NCBI GenBank assembly: GCA_963769765.1
Contig: CAVYNA010000001.1
Coordinates: forward strand, 434,001 to 498,000
From: Bog-756 sp963769765
Lineage (GTDB): Bacteria > Actinomycetota > Acidimicrobiia > Acidimicrobiales > RAAP-2
DNA length: 64,000 bases
Reading direction: 5' to 3'
The translations under genes were made by a program, and so were the position numbers. The notes beneath the pieces are model-generated. The model saw only the letters and a program-made list of their open reading frames with translations. It did no database searches and was not told the DNA's origin. Below, in pieces: positions 44,643 to 53,979 of this stretch (position 1 is the stretch's first letter; each line of letters begins with the position of its first letter).

Positions 44643-45092
44643 GTGCGCCTCTCGCTCACCCCGTCGACCGACCCGGAGGAGTACCCGTTCGTCCACCGCC
44701 TCCGGACACGGTTCGCGGAGACCGACGCGATGGGGATCATCCACCACAGTGCCTATGCGCCCTACCTCGAAGAGGCGAGGGCGGCCTTTCTCGAGTCCGC
44801 GGGCCACGCCTACGACGGGGTCCGCGGTGACGGGATCGACTTCGCAGTCCTCGAGCTCTACGTCCGGTACCGCCGGCCGCTCCGCTTCGGCGACGAAGTG
44901 TCGGTGCACCTTACGGTCGCGAGGGTGACCAGGACCACCTTCGAGGTCGGCTACCTGCTCTCCGTCGCCGGCGAGGTCCGGGCGACGGCCGTCACGGTGC
45001 ACGGCGCGGTCGACCGCGACGGAAGGCCCTCCCGGCTTCCCGCCTGGATGGCCGAAGTGGCCGGGGTGGCCGCCTCCGACCGTCGTGGCTGA
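44643..45092 (+). CDS. Acyl-CoA thioesterase (4HBT hotdog fold)
   Basis: A 149-residue hotdog-fold thioesterase. The signature VHRLRTRFAETDAMGIIHHS with the catalytic Asp, followed by YAPYLEEARAAFLES, is that of 4-hydroxybenzoyl-CoA/YbgC-type enzymes, which hydrolyse acyl-CoA esters as tetramers. The second strand set (YRRPLRFGDEVSVHLTV) is normal. It starts with GTG 44643 and its 3' end overlaps the LLM gene by eight bases, showing an operon with the lipocalin-like gene. Confidence 0.9.
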   Translation: MRLSLTPSTDPEEYPFVHRLRTRFAETDAMGIIHHSAYAPYLEEARAAFLESAGHAYDGVRGDGIDFAVLELYVRYRRPLRFGDEVSVHLTVARVTRTTFEVGYLLSVAGEVRATAVTVHGAVDRDGRPSRLPAWMAEVAGVAASDRRG

Positions 45093-46035
45093 CCCGATGC
45101 CCGACGTGCGGGTCTCCTACGGGCTCCCGACTCACCGGGTCGACCTCGGTGAGGAGTTCGTGGGGCCGGGCGCGATCGGGGAGCTCGCGGGCGCCGCCGA
45201 GTCGGCCGGCTTCGCGGCCGTGTACACGACGGACCATCCCTTCCCCGGGGACGACTGGCTCGCGCACGGCGGTCATCACGCGCTCGATCCGCTGGTCGCA
45301 CTCTCCTTCGCTGCGGCGGCCACGCGCTCGATCCGGCTGCACACCAACTTGCTCATCCTGGCCTACCGGAATCCGTTCCTCGTCGCGAAGGGGGTGGCCT
45401 CACTCGACGTCCTGAGCGGCGGTCGGGTCATCGTCGGCGTCGGCACCGGCTACCTCGAGGCCGAGTTCGACGCGCTCGGGGCGTCGTTCGACGACAGGAA
45501 CGAGCGCACCGACGAGGCCATCACCGCGATGCGCGCCGCCTGGCTCGGGACGAGCACGGTGTTCGAGGGGGACGGCTTCCACGCGAAGGGCAACACGATG
45601 CTGCCGGTGCCCGCCCAGCGCCCCGCGCCGCCACTGTGGATCGGGGGCAACTCCAATCGGGCGATCCGCCGGGCCGTCGAGCTCGCAGATGGCTGGTGCC
45701 CGTTCCCCAACCCGGCACGCGGCGCGGCACGCACGCGCACCGCGCCGCTCGAGACCGTCGAGCAACTTGCCGAGCGGATCGAGTACGCGCGGTCCTATGC
45801 GGGGTCGATCGGACGGGTCGAACCGCTCGAGTTCGTCTTCATCCCAGAAGGACTCTCGATGGGGGGAGCGGCCGAAGTCGACACCGATCGCGTGCGCTCG
45901 TCGATCAGGGCACTGTCCGAGATAGGGGTGAGCTGGGTCAGCGTGGCGCTCCCCGGCGAGACGCGGGACGCGCAGCTCGCGGCCATCGCATCGTTCGGGC
46001 GTGAGGTGCTCAACGCCGACTCCGGCACGGGCTGA
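45085..46035 (+). CDS. LLM class flavin-dependent oxidoreductase (F420 type)
   Basis: A 316-residue TIM-barrel oxidoreductase of the luciferase-like superfamily, TIGR03619 type, probably using coenzyme F420. Typical segments are AAVYTTDHPFPGDDWLAHGG, TNLLILAYRNPFLVAKGVAS, GRVIVGVGTGYLEAEFDALG and PPLWIGGNSNRAIRRAVELADGWCPF. The substrate is unknown. GTG 45085 overlaps the thioesterase stop by eight bases, and the upstream gene is the lipocalin-like protein. Confidence 0.88.
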   Translation: MADPMPDVRVSYGLPTHRVDLGEEFVGPGAIGELAGAAESAGFAAVYTTDHPFPGDDWLAHGGHHALDPLVALSFAAAATRSIRLHTNLLILAYRNPFLVAKGVASLDVLSGGRVIVGVGTGYLEAEFDALGASFDDRNERTDEAITAMRAAWLGTSTVFEGDGFHAKGNTMLPVPAQRPAPPLWIGGNSNRAIRRAVELADGWCPFPNPARGAARTRTAPLETVEQLAERIEYARSYAGSIGRVEPLEFVFIPEGLSMGGAAEVDTDRVRSSIRALSEIGVSWVSVALPGETRDAQLAAIASFGREVLNADSGTG

Positions 46036-46101
46036 CCAGCAACGGTCATCCCGGTGTGGCAGCATCGGAGACGTCGAGGGGACCCGGCGAAAGGGGTCGA
46101 G

Positions 46102-48354
46102 ATGCGGGCGGAACGCGTTGGAGCACGGTCGGTTCGAATGGGGTTGCCCGCGGTGCGGCGTCGCCACCTCACGGCAGTCGTGGCCCTGGTGCTCGGAGTT
46201 GCTCTTGGCTGTGGAGCTGTCACAAGTCTGCCTGCTGCTGCGGCCTCCCAGTCCACCTGGACGGGCAGTGGCGCGCCGGTGCCGTCCAACGCCGACGCGG
46301 GGAACCAGGCCGCGGTGCTCGCGACGACTTGTCCGGCCCCCGGCAATTGTGTCGCGGTCGGCTCGTACGTGACCGGTGGCGACGCCGTCGGTCTCGCCGA
46401 CACGCTGACGGCAGGGACCTGGACCGCGGAGGAGGTGCCGGCCCCGACCGGCGCCGCGGCGAACCCATCGGTGGAGCTCACCGCGGTCGCCTGCACCGCC
46501 GTCGGCGCCTGCACAGCGGTGGGCATCTACCGCGACGCGAGCAGCCACGTCCAGGGGATGGTCGCCACCCTTGCGAGCGGCTCGTGGACGGTGAGCGAGG
46601 CGCCGGTTCCCTCGGGTGCAGGCGCCAACCCCTCGGTGCTCCTCCTGTCGCTCGTCTGTCCCGCGGCCGGCTCGTGCCTCGCGGTCGGTGTGTACACCGA
46701 CAGCGGGGGCCAGGTCCAAGGACTGCTTCTCACGCTGACTGGGGGAAGCTGGAGCGCAACCAAGGCGCCTCTTCCGGGCGATGCCAACGCGGCACCGGCG
46801 GTCCAATTGTTCTCGCTCTCCTGTCCGACGGCGACCTCCTGCACGGCGGCCGGGCACTACACGAACAACGCCTCGCATGTTGAGGGGCTGCAGCTCACCC
46901 TCGCGGTCACCGGGAGCACCTCCACCTGGACGCCTTCCGTTGCGCCGTTGCCCTCGGATGCCGCAGCCAATCCTCAGGTCGTCCTCACCAGCGTCTCGTG
47001 CTCTGGGACGTTGTGCACGATCGTGGGCGACTACGCCAACACCTTGGGGAACACCGCAGGGCTGATCGTCTCGACCCCCGTCCCGACCTCCGGCGGTAGC
47101 TCGACCGCGGTCACTGCGCCACTCCCGCTGGGCGCCAAGACGAGCGGATCGAGCCCGAGTCCCTCCGCATTTCTGGCTTCGGTCTCCTGCACGTCGCTGA
47201 CCGCGTGCGTCGCGGTGGGCTCGTACGTGAGCACGACCAACACCGGATCCGGCTCGACGCCGCTCATCGAGACGCTATCTGGTACGGGGTGGACGGCGTC
47301 GACCGGACCGGGCACGTTCGACCCTGCGTCCGCGGCGGTGCTGCTCGGTGTCTCCTGCTCGTGGCCGGGCTCGTGCGTGGCGGCCGGCGTGACCAGCGGC
47401 GCGGCCGGGACTCCGGGGGTCGTCGAGACGCTCACCAACGGTACGTGGAGCGAGACACCGGCGATCCTCGGGGCGGATGCGACGTCACCTCCGTCGGTCG
47501 TGCTCGGGACCGGCGAGCTCGCATCCAACGCGATCTCCTGCATCGCGGGCAACTGCGTGCTCGGTGGCACTTACTCGAATGCAGGTGGACACGCCGGGTT
47601 CCTCGACACCTTCCCGAACCTCACCGGCTACCAATTGGTGGCTTCGGACGGCGGTCTCTTCTCGTTCAACGCGCCGTTCAACGGTTCGATGGGCGGTCTT
47701 CCGCTCAATCAGCCCGTGGTCGGGATGGCCGTCGTGCCCGACAGCGGTGGCTACTACGAGGCCGCGGCCGACGGCGGGATCTTCGCCTTCGGCAACCCCT
47801 TCTTCGGCTCGATGGGCGGGACACGGCTCAATCAGCCGGTCGTCGGGATGGCCTTCGACACCCGGACCGGTGGCTACTACGAAGTCGCGCGTGACGGCGG
47901 GATCTTCGCCTTCAACGCGCCCTTCTACGGTTCGATGGGTGCCACGCACCTCAACCAGCCGATCGTCGGGATGGCGTTCGACCCGGTGACCGGCGGCTAC
48001 TACGAGGTGGCCGCCGATGGCGGGATCTTCGCGTTCAATGCGCCGTTCCAGGGATCGATGGGGGGCACGCCGCTCAACCAGCCCGTCGTCGGGATGGCCA
48101 TCGACCCGACGACCGGTGGGTACTACCTCGTCGCGCGTGACGGCGGGATCTTCGCCTTCAATGCGCCGTTCCAGGGCTCGATGGGCGGCATCGCGCTCAA
48201 CCAACCGGTGGTCGGGATGGCGTTCGACACGGCCACCGGCGGGTACTACGAGGCTGCCTCGGACGGCGGGCTCTTCAACTTCAACGCTCCCTTCCAGGGT
48301 TCGATGGGTGGCACTCTCCTCAATCAACCGGTGGTCGGGATGGCCGTCGGCTGA
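46102..48354 (+). CDS. Secreted SVSCTS- and GSMGG-repeat surface protein
   Basis: A 750-residue exported protein. After a signal peptide (HLTAVVALVLGVALGCGAV) come seven to eight SVSCTS-type repeats (for example LASVSCTSLTACVAVGSYV), then from about residue 510 six repeats of 42 residues (GYYEVARDGGIFAFNAPFYG ... SMGG ... LNQPVVGMA). Both halves look like beta-propeller blades. No catalytic motif is seen; it may adhere to glycans. ATG 46102 has AAAGGGG upstream; the next Met would cut the basic n-region. Repeats share type with 41730 and 24405. Confidence 0.8.
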   Translation: MRAERVGARSVRMGLPAVRRRHLTAVVALVLGVALGCGAVTSLPAAAASQSTWTGSGAPVPSNADAGNQAAVLATTCPAPGNCVAVGSYVTGGDAVGLADTLTAGTWTAEEVPAPTGAAANPSVELTAVACTAVGACTAVGIYRDASSHVQGMVATLASGSWTVSEAPVPSGAGANPSVLLLSLVCPAAGSCLAVGVYTDSGGQVQGLLLTLTGGSWSATKAPLPGDANAAPAVQLFSLSCPTATSCTAAGHYTNNASHVEGLQLTLAVTGSTSTWTPSVAPLPSDAAANPQVVLTSVSCSGTLCTIVGDYANTLGNTAGLIVSTPVPTSGGSSTAVTAPLPLGAKTSGSSPSPSAFLASVSCTSLTACVAVGSYVSTTNTGSGSTPLIETLSGTGWTASTGPGTFDPASAAVLLGVSCSWPGSCVAAGVTSGAAGTPGVVETLTNGTWSETPAILGADATSPPSVVLGTGELASNAISCIAGNCVLGGTYSNAGGHAGFLDTFPNLTGYQLVASDGGLFSFNAPFNGSMGGLPLNQPVVGMAVVPDSGGYYEAAADGGIFAFGNPFFGSMGGTRLNQPVVGMAFDTRTGGYYEVARDGGIFAFNAPFYGSMGATHLNQPIVGMAFDPVTGGYYEVAADGGIFAFNAPFQGSMGGTPLNQPVVGMAIDPTTGGYYLVARDGGIFAFNAPFQGSMGGIALNQPVVGMAFDTATGGYYEAASDGGLFNFNAPFQGSMGGTLLNQPVVGMAVG

Positions 48355-48416
48355 CGCTCCTTCACGGGCGGGCCTGAAGAGTGGCCAGGTCACCGGTCGC
48401 GCTCGATCCGACCGGG

Positions 48417-48422
48417 TAGGCT
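48417..48422 (+). promoter_or_regulatory. -10 box upstream of DUF2254 gene
   Basis: TAGGCT lies about 70 bp before GTG 48493, which has its own GAAGGAG site, so this is a leadered transcript. Confidence 0.35.
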
Positions 48423-48492
48423 GGGCTCGGCGCGCCGGGAAGTCTGGTCGGCATCGTGCGGGCGGGCGTGCCCGCCCCCGTGAAGGAGCGCG

Positions 48493-49917
48493 GTGACCGA
48501 CCGAGACCAGACGAGAGCCGCCGACCGGAGCGGCGCCCACGCAGACGGGAGTCATCTGCGTCTGCCCAGCTGGCGTCGCGAGGCCCTCCGCACCACGTTC
48601 TGGGTGATCCCGACCATCCTCATCGTGCTCGCCGTGATGCTCTTCGTCCTCACCTTCGAGATCGATCTCGCGGCGTTCCACGGCCGGCTCTCACTGCCCA
48701 CCTGGGTGAAGACGGGGAGCGCCGACGCCGGCCGCCAGGTGCTCATCGCGATCGCCGCTGCGGTCATCACCACGGTCGGCGTTGTGTTCTCGATCACGAT
48801 CCTCGCGCTGACCCTGGCGTCCCAGCAGTTCGGTCCGAGGATGATGCGCAATTTCGTGCGCGATCTCGGCAACCAGTTGACACTCGGTGTCTTCGTGGGC
48901 ACCTTCGTCTACTCGGTGCTCGCGCTCGGCTCGGTGACCGCGCTTCCCGGCGGGGACTTCGTCCCCCATCTCTCGATCACCGTTGCGGAAGGCCTGCTCC
49001 TCGTCGACGTAGTGGTCCTCATCTACTTCATCCACCACATCGCGAAGTCGATCCAGCTCCCCGAGGTGATCGCCGGCATCGCCCGTGACCTGCAGCGTGC
49101 GATCGACGCCGAATTCCCGTTGCGGGTCACGACCGACCAGCCATCCGAGGAGGACGTGGACGGTTCGCTCGGCGAGTTGCTCGAGAAGCTGGCGACCCGC
49201 GGCGGGGAGGTCTCGGCGCGACACAGCGGGTACCTCCAGTTCGTCGGCTACGCACAGCTCGTCGAGATCGCCGAGCGCCTCGACGCGGTGATCCGTCTCG
49301 CCCACCGGCCCGGTCACTTCGTCGTGGCGGACCGGCGCCTGGCGACGGTCTGGCCGAGCGGCGCGGCCCTCCAGGTGGCCGAAGCCCTCGACCGGGCACA
49401 CGTGACCGGTCCGCACCGCACCCTCGCCCAGGATCCGGTCTTCCCGATCGACCAGCTGGTCGAGATCGCGATCCGCGCGCTCTCGGCCGCGGTCAACGAC
49501 ACCTTCACCGCGCTCACCTGCATCGACTGGCTCTCCGCCGGGCTGTCATCGATCTCGGCCCGGGTGCTCGAAGAGGGGGTGTACCGGGGCCGGAGCGGCA
49601 AGATCCGGCTCATCGAGTTCGATCCGAGCTACCCGCGGATGGTGAACCGCGCCTTCGACAAGATCCGCCAGGCCTCCCGGGGCATGCCGGCGGTGATCAT
49701 TCGGCTCATCGATGCACTCGCACACATCATGGAGGCCACCACCGATGCCTCACAGCGTTCGGTCCTCTTCCGGCAGGCAGAGATGATCCTGCGGGGTGCG
49801 GAACGAGATGTCACCGAGGAGAACGACCTCGACGACATCCTCCGGAGGTTCGAGCGCCTGGTACTCGTCAAAGACGGGCTCGACGCACTCCCTGGCGCCG
49901 TCCCGATCGGCGGTTGA
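48493..49917 (+). CDS. DUF2254 membrane protein
   Basis: A 474-residue protein with four membrane helices in the first third (WVIPTILIVLAVMLFVLTFE, VLIAIAAAVITTVGVVFSIT, LTLGVFVGTFVYSVLALGSV, EGLLLVDVVVLIYFIHH) and a long cytoplasmic domain that includes HSGYLQFVGYAQLVEIA and IAIRALSAAVNDTFTALTCIDW. This is the DUF2254 layout; the function of the family is unknown, although a channel-like role has been suggested from its topology. GTG start with a strong GAAGGAG site. Confidence 0.88.
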   Translation: MTDRDQTRAADRSGAHADGSHLRLPSWRREALRTTFWVIPTILIVLAVMLFVLTFEIDLAAFHGRLSLPTWVKTGSADAGRQVLIAIAAAVITTVGVVFSITILALTLASQQFGPRMMRNFVRDLGNQLTLGVFVGTFVYSVLALGSVTALPGGDFVPHLSITVAEGLLLVDVVVLIYFIHHIAKSIQLPEVIAGIARDLQRAIDAEFPLRVTTDQPSEEDVDGSLGELLEKLATRGGEVSARHSGYLQFVGYAQLVEIAERLDAVIRLAHRPGHFVVADRRLATVWPSGAALQVAEALDRAHVTGPHRTLAQDPVFPIDQLVEIAIRALSAAVNDTFTALTCIDWLSAGLSSISARVLEEGVYRGRSGKIRLIEFDPSYPRMVNRAFDKIRQASRGMPAVIIRLIDALAHIMEATTDASQRSVLFRQAEMILRGAERDVTEENDLDDILRRFERLVLVKDGLDALPGAVPIGG

Positions 49918-49943
49918 AAGGCCGAACGAGTGGGGCGGACCCC

Positions 49944-49949
49944 TATGCT
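49944..49949 (+). promoter_or_regulatory. -10 box upstream of peroxiredoxin gene
   Basis: TATGCT stands about 100 bp before ATG 50050, in the 132-bp gap after DUF2254; the gene itself has an AGGAG site, so this fits a leadered mRNA. Confidence 0.4.
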
Positions 49950-50049
49950 GCGACTGGCGTCGAGTCGCGCGGGACGGAGCACGGACCTGGCGGCTGCGTC
50001 GACGACCGATCGGCCGATCGTCCGAGCGAACAGAGACAGGAGACCCCCC

Positions 50050-50532
50050 ATGACCATCGCCGTCGGCGACAGGATCCCCGATGTTCAGCTGATGACCTTC
50101 GGACCGGACGGACCGATCCACGTGCAGTCCGGAGACATGCTCGGCCGTGGCAAGGTTGTGCTGTTCGCGGTGCCGGGTGCGTTCACCCCGACCTGCTCGG
50201 ACTTCCACCTCCCGGGCTACGTCGTGCGCAACGAGCAGCTCCGGGCGAAGGGGGTCGGCACCGTGGCCTGCCTCTCGGTCAACGACCCGTTCGTGATGGA
50301 CGCCTGGGGCAAGGTGCACCACGTCGACGACCTCGTCCTCATGCTCGCGGACGGCAACGGGACCTTCACCGAGGCCGTCGGACTCGAGATGGACGGCAGC
50401 CGGTTCGGGCTCGGCACGCGCTCGCAGCGCTACGCCATGGTCATCGAGGACGGTGTCGTGACCGCGCTGCAGGTCGAGCCCGGTCCGGGGCTGACGGTGA
50501 GCTCTGCGGACGCCGTCCTCGAACTCCTCTGA
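50050..50532 (+). CDS. Peroxiredoxin (Prx5 type)
   Basis: A 160-residue atypical two-Cys or one-Cys peroxiredoxin of the Prx5/redoxin family that reduces peroxides. The peroxidatic Cys is in PGAFTPTCSDFHLPGY near residue 48; the following LSVNDPFVMDAWGK is also diagnostic. Only one further Cys (TVACLSVND) is seen. ATG 50050 has AGGAG about nine bases upstream. It lies between DUF2254 and a nitroreductase with a separate promoter. Confidence 0.92.
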   Translation: MTIAVGDRIPDVQLMTFGPDGPIHVQSGDMLGRGKVVLFAVPGAFTPTCSDFHLPGYVVRNEQLRAKGVGTVACLSVNDPFVMDAWGKVHHVDDLVLMLADGNGTFTEAVGLEMDGSRFGLGTRSQRYAMVIEDGVVTALQVEPGPGLTVSSADAVLELL

Positions 50533-50566
50533 GTCCGGGCAGTCCTCGCAGCGACCCGGCCCCAAC

Positions 50567-50572
50567 TACGGT
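50567..50572 (+). promoter_or_regulatory. -10 box of leaderless nitroreductase gene
   Basis: TACGGT ends seven bases before ATG 50580. Confidence 0.4.
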
Positions 50573-50579
50573 CGGGACG

Positions 50580-51275
50580 ATGGAGCTGATCGAGGCGCTC
50601 AGGACCACCGGCGCGGTCCGAGAGTTCGAGGACGAAGCGGTCTCCGACGCCGTGGTCTACCGGCTGCTCGACACCGCCCGGTTCGCACCGAACGGCGGGA
50701 ACCGGCAGGCCTGGCGGGTGGTGGTGGTGAAGGACCCCGAGCTCCGCCGGGCGATCCGCGACAGCTATCTGCCCGGTTGGTACGAGTACCTGGCACAGGT
50801 CGGCGCCGGCCTGACCCCGTGGTCGGTGGTGGGCGACCGCGACCTCGAGCGACGGTCGATCGACACGGACGCACCGGGCATCGCGGCGGCCGCGGCGGCC
50901 GGGCCGGGCGGCTTCGCCGAGCACCTCGACGAGGTGCCGGTCCTCCTGGTGCTCCTTGCCGACCTGGCCAAGCTCTCGACGGTCGACCGGGATGCCGACC
51001 ACTACACGATGGTCGGCGGCGCGTCGGTCTACCCGTTCGCATGGAGCATCCTCCTCGCTGCGCATGCGGAGGGCCTTGGTGGCGTGCTCACGACGGTCGC
51101 GGTGCGCGAGGAGGACGCGGTGCGGCGCCTCCTCGGCGTGCCCGACACGCTCACCGTCACCGGCGTGATGGCGCTCGGTCGGCCCATCCGCCGCCCGACG
51201 CGGCTCCGTCGCGAGCCGGTCGAGCAGTTCGCGACCGTCGACCGGTACGACGGTCAGCCACTCGGTGAGACGTGA
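50580..51275 (+). CDS. Nitroreductase family protein
   Basis: A 231-residue FMN-dependent nitroreductase. The FMN phosphate-binding start MELIEALRTTGAVREFEDEA, LLDTARFAPNGGNRQAWRVV and VGGASVYPFAWSILLAAHAEGLGGVL are all present. It also has an insert (ERRSIDTDAPGIAAAAAAGP) that may cover the active site. Substrate unknown. It is followed 31 bp later by another LLM oxidoreductase. Confidence 0.9.
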   Translation: MELIEALRTTGAVREFEDEAVSDAVVYRLLDTARFAPNGGNRQAWRVVVVKDPELRRAIRDSYLPGWYEYLAQVGAGLTPWSVVGDRDLERRSIDTDAPGIAAAAAAGPGGFAEHLDEVPVLLVLLADLAKLSTVDRDADHYTMVGGASVYPFAWSILLAAHAEGLGGVLTTVAVREEDAVRRLLGVPDTLTVTGVMALGRPIRRPTRLRREPVEQFATVDRYDGQPLGET

Positions 51276-51306
51276 TCTCCGACGACCGGACCGTCCGGGG
51301 CCGCAG

Positions 51307-52197
51307 GTGAAGGTCCGGATCGGGTTCAGCAGCGGCGTATCGGTGACGCCCGATCGCACCGGGGTGGCGGACCTCGTCGATGCGCTCTTCGAGCTCGGGT
51401 TCGATTCGCTCTGGGTCCCCGAGGTCCTCACCGCTCCGACGCTCGACCCCCTCGCCGTGCTCGCGTTCGCGGCGGCCCACCAGCCCGGGCTCAAGCTCGG
51501 CACGACGCTGCTGCTCCCCGGTCGCAATCTGGTCCGCCTCGCGAAGGAGCTCGCCACGATCGACGTGCTCTCGAACGGTCGACTCCTCGTCACCTTCGTT
51601 CCCGGCCTGCCGATCCAGCCGGAAGCCGCGGCGACGGGCCTGCCGGCAGCTGCCCGCGGTGCGGTGATGGACGACGCGCTCCCCCTCCTGCGACAGTGGT
51701 GGGGCGGTGCGACCGTGACCCACGAGGGTCCGGCCGCTCAGGTGCACGAGGTGACGGTCTGGCCGCGCCCGGTGCAGCAACCACTCGAGTTCTGGACCGG
51801 CGGAATGGCCCCGGCCGCGCTGCGGCGCTGCGGCCGGTTGGCGGACGGGTGGCTTCCTTCGTCGTGCACACCGGAAGAAGCGGCATCAGGCCGGACGGTC
51901 ATCGAAGAGGAGGCAGCCCGGACCGGACGCACGATCAGCCCGGAACACTTCGGAGTCTCGATCGCCTATGCCGACGAAGCGCTCTCGGAGGGGGCGATCC
52001 GCACTCTGCGGTCGCTCCGCAAGGGGGTTGATCCGGCGGCGGTGGTGCCGGTGGGACTGCAGGGACTTCGCGAGCTGCTCGAGCGGTTCCTCGCGGTCGG
52101 GTTCTCCAAGTTCGTCGTCCGACCCCTTACGCAGCGAGGTCCGTGGCGCGCCGAGCTCGAGGCGCTGGCCGCGGCCGTCCTCGACCTGCAGACGTGA
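51307..52197 (+). CDS. LLM class flavin-dependent oxidoreductase
   Basis: A 296-residue luciferase-like TIM barrel, probably F420- or FMN-dependent. It starts VKVRIGFSSGVSVTPDR and has LGFDSLWVPEVLTAPTLDPL, LGTTLLLPGRNLVRLAKELA and FWTGGMAPAALRRCGRLADG, the usual sequence signposts. GTG 51307 is the best start; an upstream in-frame start at 51265 would overlap the nitroreductase. The 3' end overlaps the next gene by four bases (GTGA). Confidence 0.85.
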   Translation: MKVRIGFSSGVSVTPDRTGVADLVDALFELGFDSLWVPEVLTAPTLDPLAVLAFAAAHQPGLKLGTTLLLPGRNLVRLAKELATIDVLSNGRLLVTFVPGLPIQPEAAATGLPAAARGAVMDDALPLLRQWWGGATVTHEGPAAQVHEVTVWPRPVQQPLEFWTGGMAPAALRRCGRLADGWLPSSCTPEEAASGRTVIEEEAARTGRTISPEHFGVSIAYADEALSEGAIRTLRSLRKGVDPAAVVPVGLQGLRELLERFLAVGFSKFVVRPLTQRGPWRAELEALAAAVLDLQT

Positions 52198-52679
52198 CGC
52201 GCTCACGACCGGTCGAGCTCGAGTTCACGGCACCGGACGACCCGGCGCTGCTCGCCGAGCTGGACGCGATCGCCGAAGCTGGGACCGGCTGGGTCAACAT
52301 CCGGCCCGTTGTCGACGAGGAGCACCAGCCGCCTCCACCGGGGCCGTTCGCCTTCCTCGGCGGCTCGACCCACAAGGTGCCAACGGTGACCTGGCTGCCC
52401 GGGAGGATCGCGCCGGACGGCTCGCGCAAGCCGACGACGGTCGGCCTCCTGCACGCGGCCGGAACGCGGGTCGCGCTCCGCCTGCGTGAGCTCGGGTTGC
52501 CGGTGCCAGACGGGTGGCGCATCACCCAGGACCATCCGCGGCGCGGGCTGGTCGCCCTCGTGCCCGCCGAAGAGGAGCCGGCGGCGGTCGTCGGCTGGCT
52601 GCTCCGTGCGGCGGCCGCGGTCTGCACGGTCGAGACAACCGGGCGCTGGTCGGCGGCGATCCACACCGGCCGGCCCTGA
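52194..52679 (+). CDS. Hypothetical protein, 161 residues
   Basis: A soluble protein with a leading beta region (VELEFTAPDDPALLAELDAI), a middle rich in Pro (EEHQPPPPGPFAFLGG) and a C-terminal alpha/beta part (GLPVPDGWRITQDHPRRGLV ... AAVVGWLLRAAAAVCTVET). No family is recognised. The GTG start overlaps the LLM stop by four bases, so it is likely a co-translated partner of that oxidoreductase. It converges on the MFS gene. Confidence 0.7.
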   Translation: MTRSRPVELEFTAPDDPALLAELDAIAEAGTGWVNIRPVVDEEHQPPPPGPFAFLGGSTHKVPTVTWLPGRIAPDGSRKPTTVGLLHAAGTRVALRLRELGLPVPDGWRITQDHPRRGLVALVPAEEEPAAVVGWLLRAAAAVCTVETTGRWSAAIHTGRP

Positions 52680-52698
52680 CCGGGGGCGACCCGGCGGT

Positions 52699-53979
52699 TC
52701 AGTCGTCTGCCGGCTGGAGCTCTTGGCGCGCGGTGACAGGTCGTAGCTGTGGGGTCGGCTCGTCGGCGACGCGCTCGGCAGTACCTTCGACGTGTACGAC
52801 GCGCCCGACGGTCGTTCGCCAGACGATCGCGGTCACGACCAGCAGCACGGCCACGATCGCCGCGACCGAGACGAACGGGACCCATGCGGCGATTGCGAAG
52901 GCTGCACCGGCCGACGCGGCGGCGACCGCGGTGCACGCGGTCTGGGTGGTCGCGAAGAGCCCCTGGACCCTGCCGACCTCGGCCGGATCGCTGCCGTGGG
53001 TGAGCAGGGACTGCATCGCCGGGAGAGCCGCGGCGAAGCTCATGGCCTCGGTGGCACCGAGGACGACGAGCACGGGGACGTCGTGGATGAACGGGTACGA
53101 GGCGCAGAGCGCCGCGGACGAGCCGATCCCCGCGAGGACGAGGACGCGACGGTCGACATGGTCGGCGAGCCAGCCACTCGGTTTGGAGACCACGACGAAG
53201 GGCACGGCGAAGAGCGTCCACGAGAGGCCGATCTCGAAGCCGGAGGCACCGCGCGCGACCAGGAGCAACGTCCAACAGATCTCGTAGACCCCGGTGGTCA
53301 GGCCCAGCGATGCTCCCGCGACCAGTGCGCCGATCGACGAGCGGTGCAGGTGCAAGGGAGCGAGCACGGTCCGGCCGAGCGCCGGTCGCCGGCCCCCGGG
53401 GTCGGCGATGCCGAGCGCCGGGATGCATGCGCCGAGCGAGGTCAGCCCTGCACCGAGGAAGACCACCCACATGTGGCTGATGCCGAGGACGCTCCCGATG
53501 AGCGGGCCGATGGCCATGCCGGCGATCTCCCCGCCGTAGATCGCCGCGAACGCACGGCCACGTCGTTCGATCGCCACCGATGCCGAAACCATCGCGAGCG
53601 ATGCGACCGCTGCCGCGCCGGCGCCGGTGCCCTGCAGCGCACGGAGCCCGATCGCGATGGTCGGGGTGATCGGCGCGAGGAAGGAGAGGCTGGCAGCCGA
53701 GTAGAGGAGGAGGCCCCCGATGAGCACCGGCCGGCGCCCCACCCGGTCGGCGAGACGGCCGAGCGGGTACTGGAAGAGCACGCCGGCGGCGAAGAAGGCG
53801 CCCATCACGAGTCCCGCGGTGGCGTCGGTCCCCCCGAGGTGCCGGATGTAGACCGGCAACATCGGGATGATCGCGCTTGCGCCGAGCCACTGCAGGAAGA
53901 TCGTGATCGAGAGGGTTCGGATGAGGCGCGCCGACGTGTCCCGTTGCGAGGTCGCGCCTTCAGCGACGGGCGCGGTCAT
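52699..53979 (-). CDS. MFS transporter, probable drug/proton antiporter
   Basis: A 426-residue major facilitator with about twelve helices. The loop 2-3 motif reads PLGRLADRVGRRPVLIG and motif C-like glycines are in IGPLIGSVLGISHMW. Such pumps usually export toxic compounds. ATG 53979 overlaps the tetR stop by four bases, placing the two genes in one operon under the repressor, so it is probably the regulated efflux pump. A second in-frame Met lies upstream but would sit inside tetR. Confidence 0.85.
   Translation of the reverse strand: MTAPVAEGATSQRDTSARLIRTLSITIFLQWLGASAIIPMLPVYIRHLGGTDATAGLVMGAFFAAGVLFQYPLGRLADRVGRRPVLIGGLLLYSAASLSFLAPITPTIAIGLRALQGTGAGAAAVASLAMVSASVAIERRGRAFAAIYGGEIAGMAIGPLIGSVLGISHMWVVFLGAGLTSLGACIPALGIADPGGRRPALGRTVLAPLHLHRSSIGALVAGASLGLTTGVYEICWTLLLVARGASGFEIGLSWTLFAVPFVVVSKPSGWLADHVDRRVLVLAGIGSSAALCASYPFIHDVPVLVVLGATEAMSFAAALPAMQSLLTHGSDPAEVGRVQGLFATTQTACTAVAAASAGAAFAIAAWVPFVSVAAIVAVLLVVTAIVWRTTVGRVVHVEGTAERVADEPTPQLRPVTARQELQPADD

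Noticed and set aside
47626..48354. Regular 126-bp repeats considered as a CRISPR-like array
   Set aside because: They are in-frame protein repeats of 42 residues without spacers.
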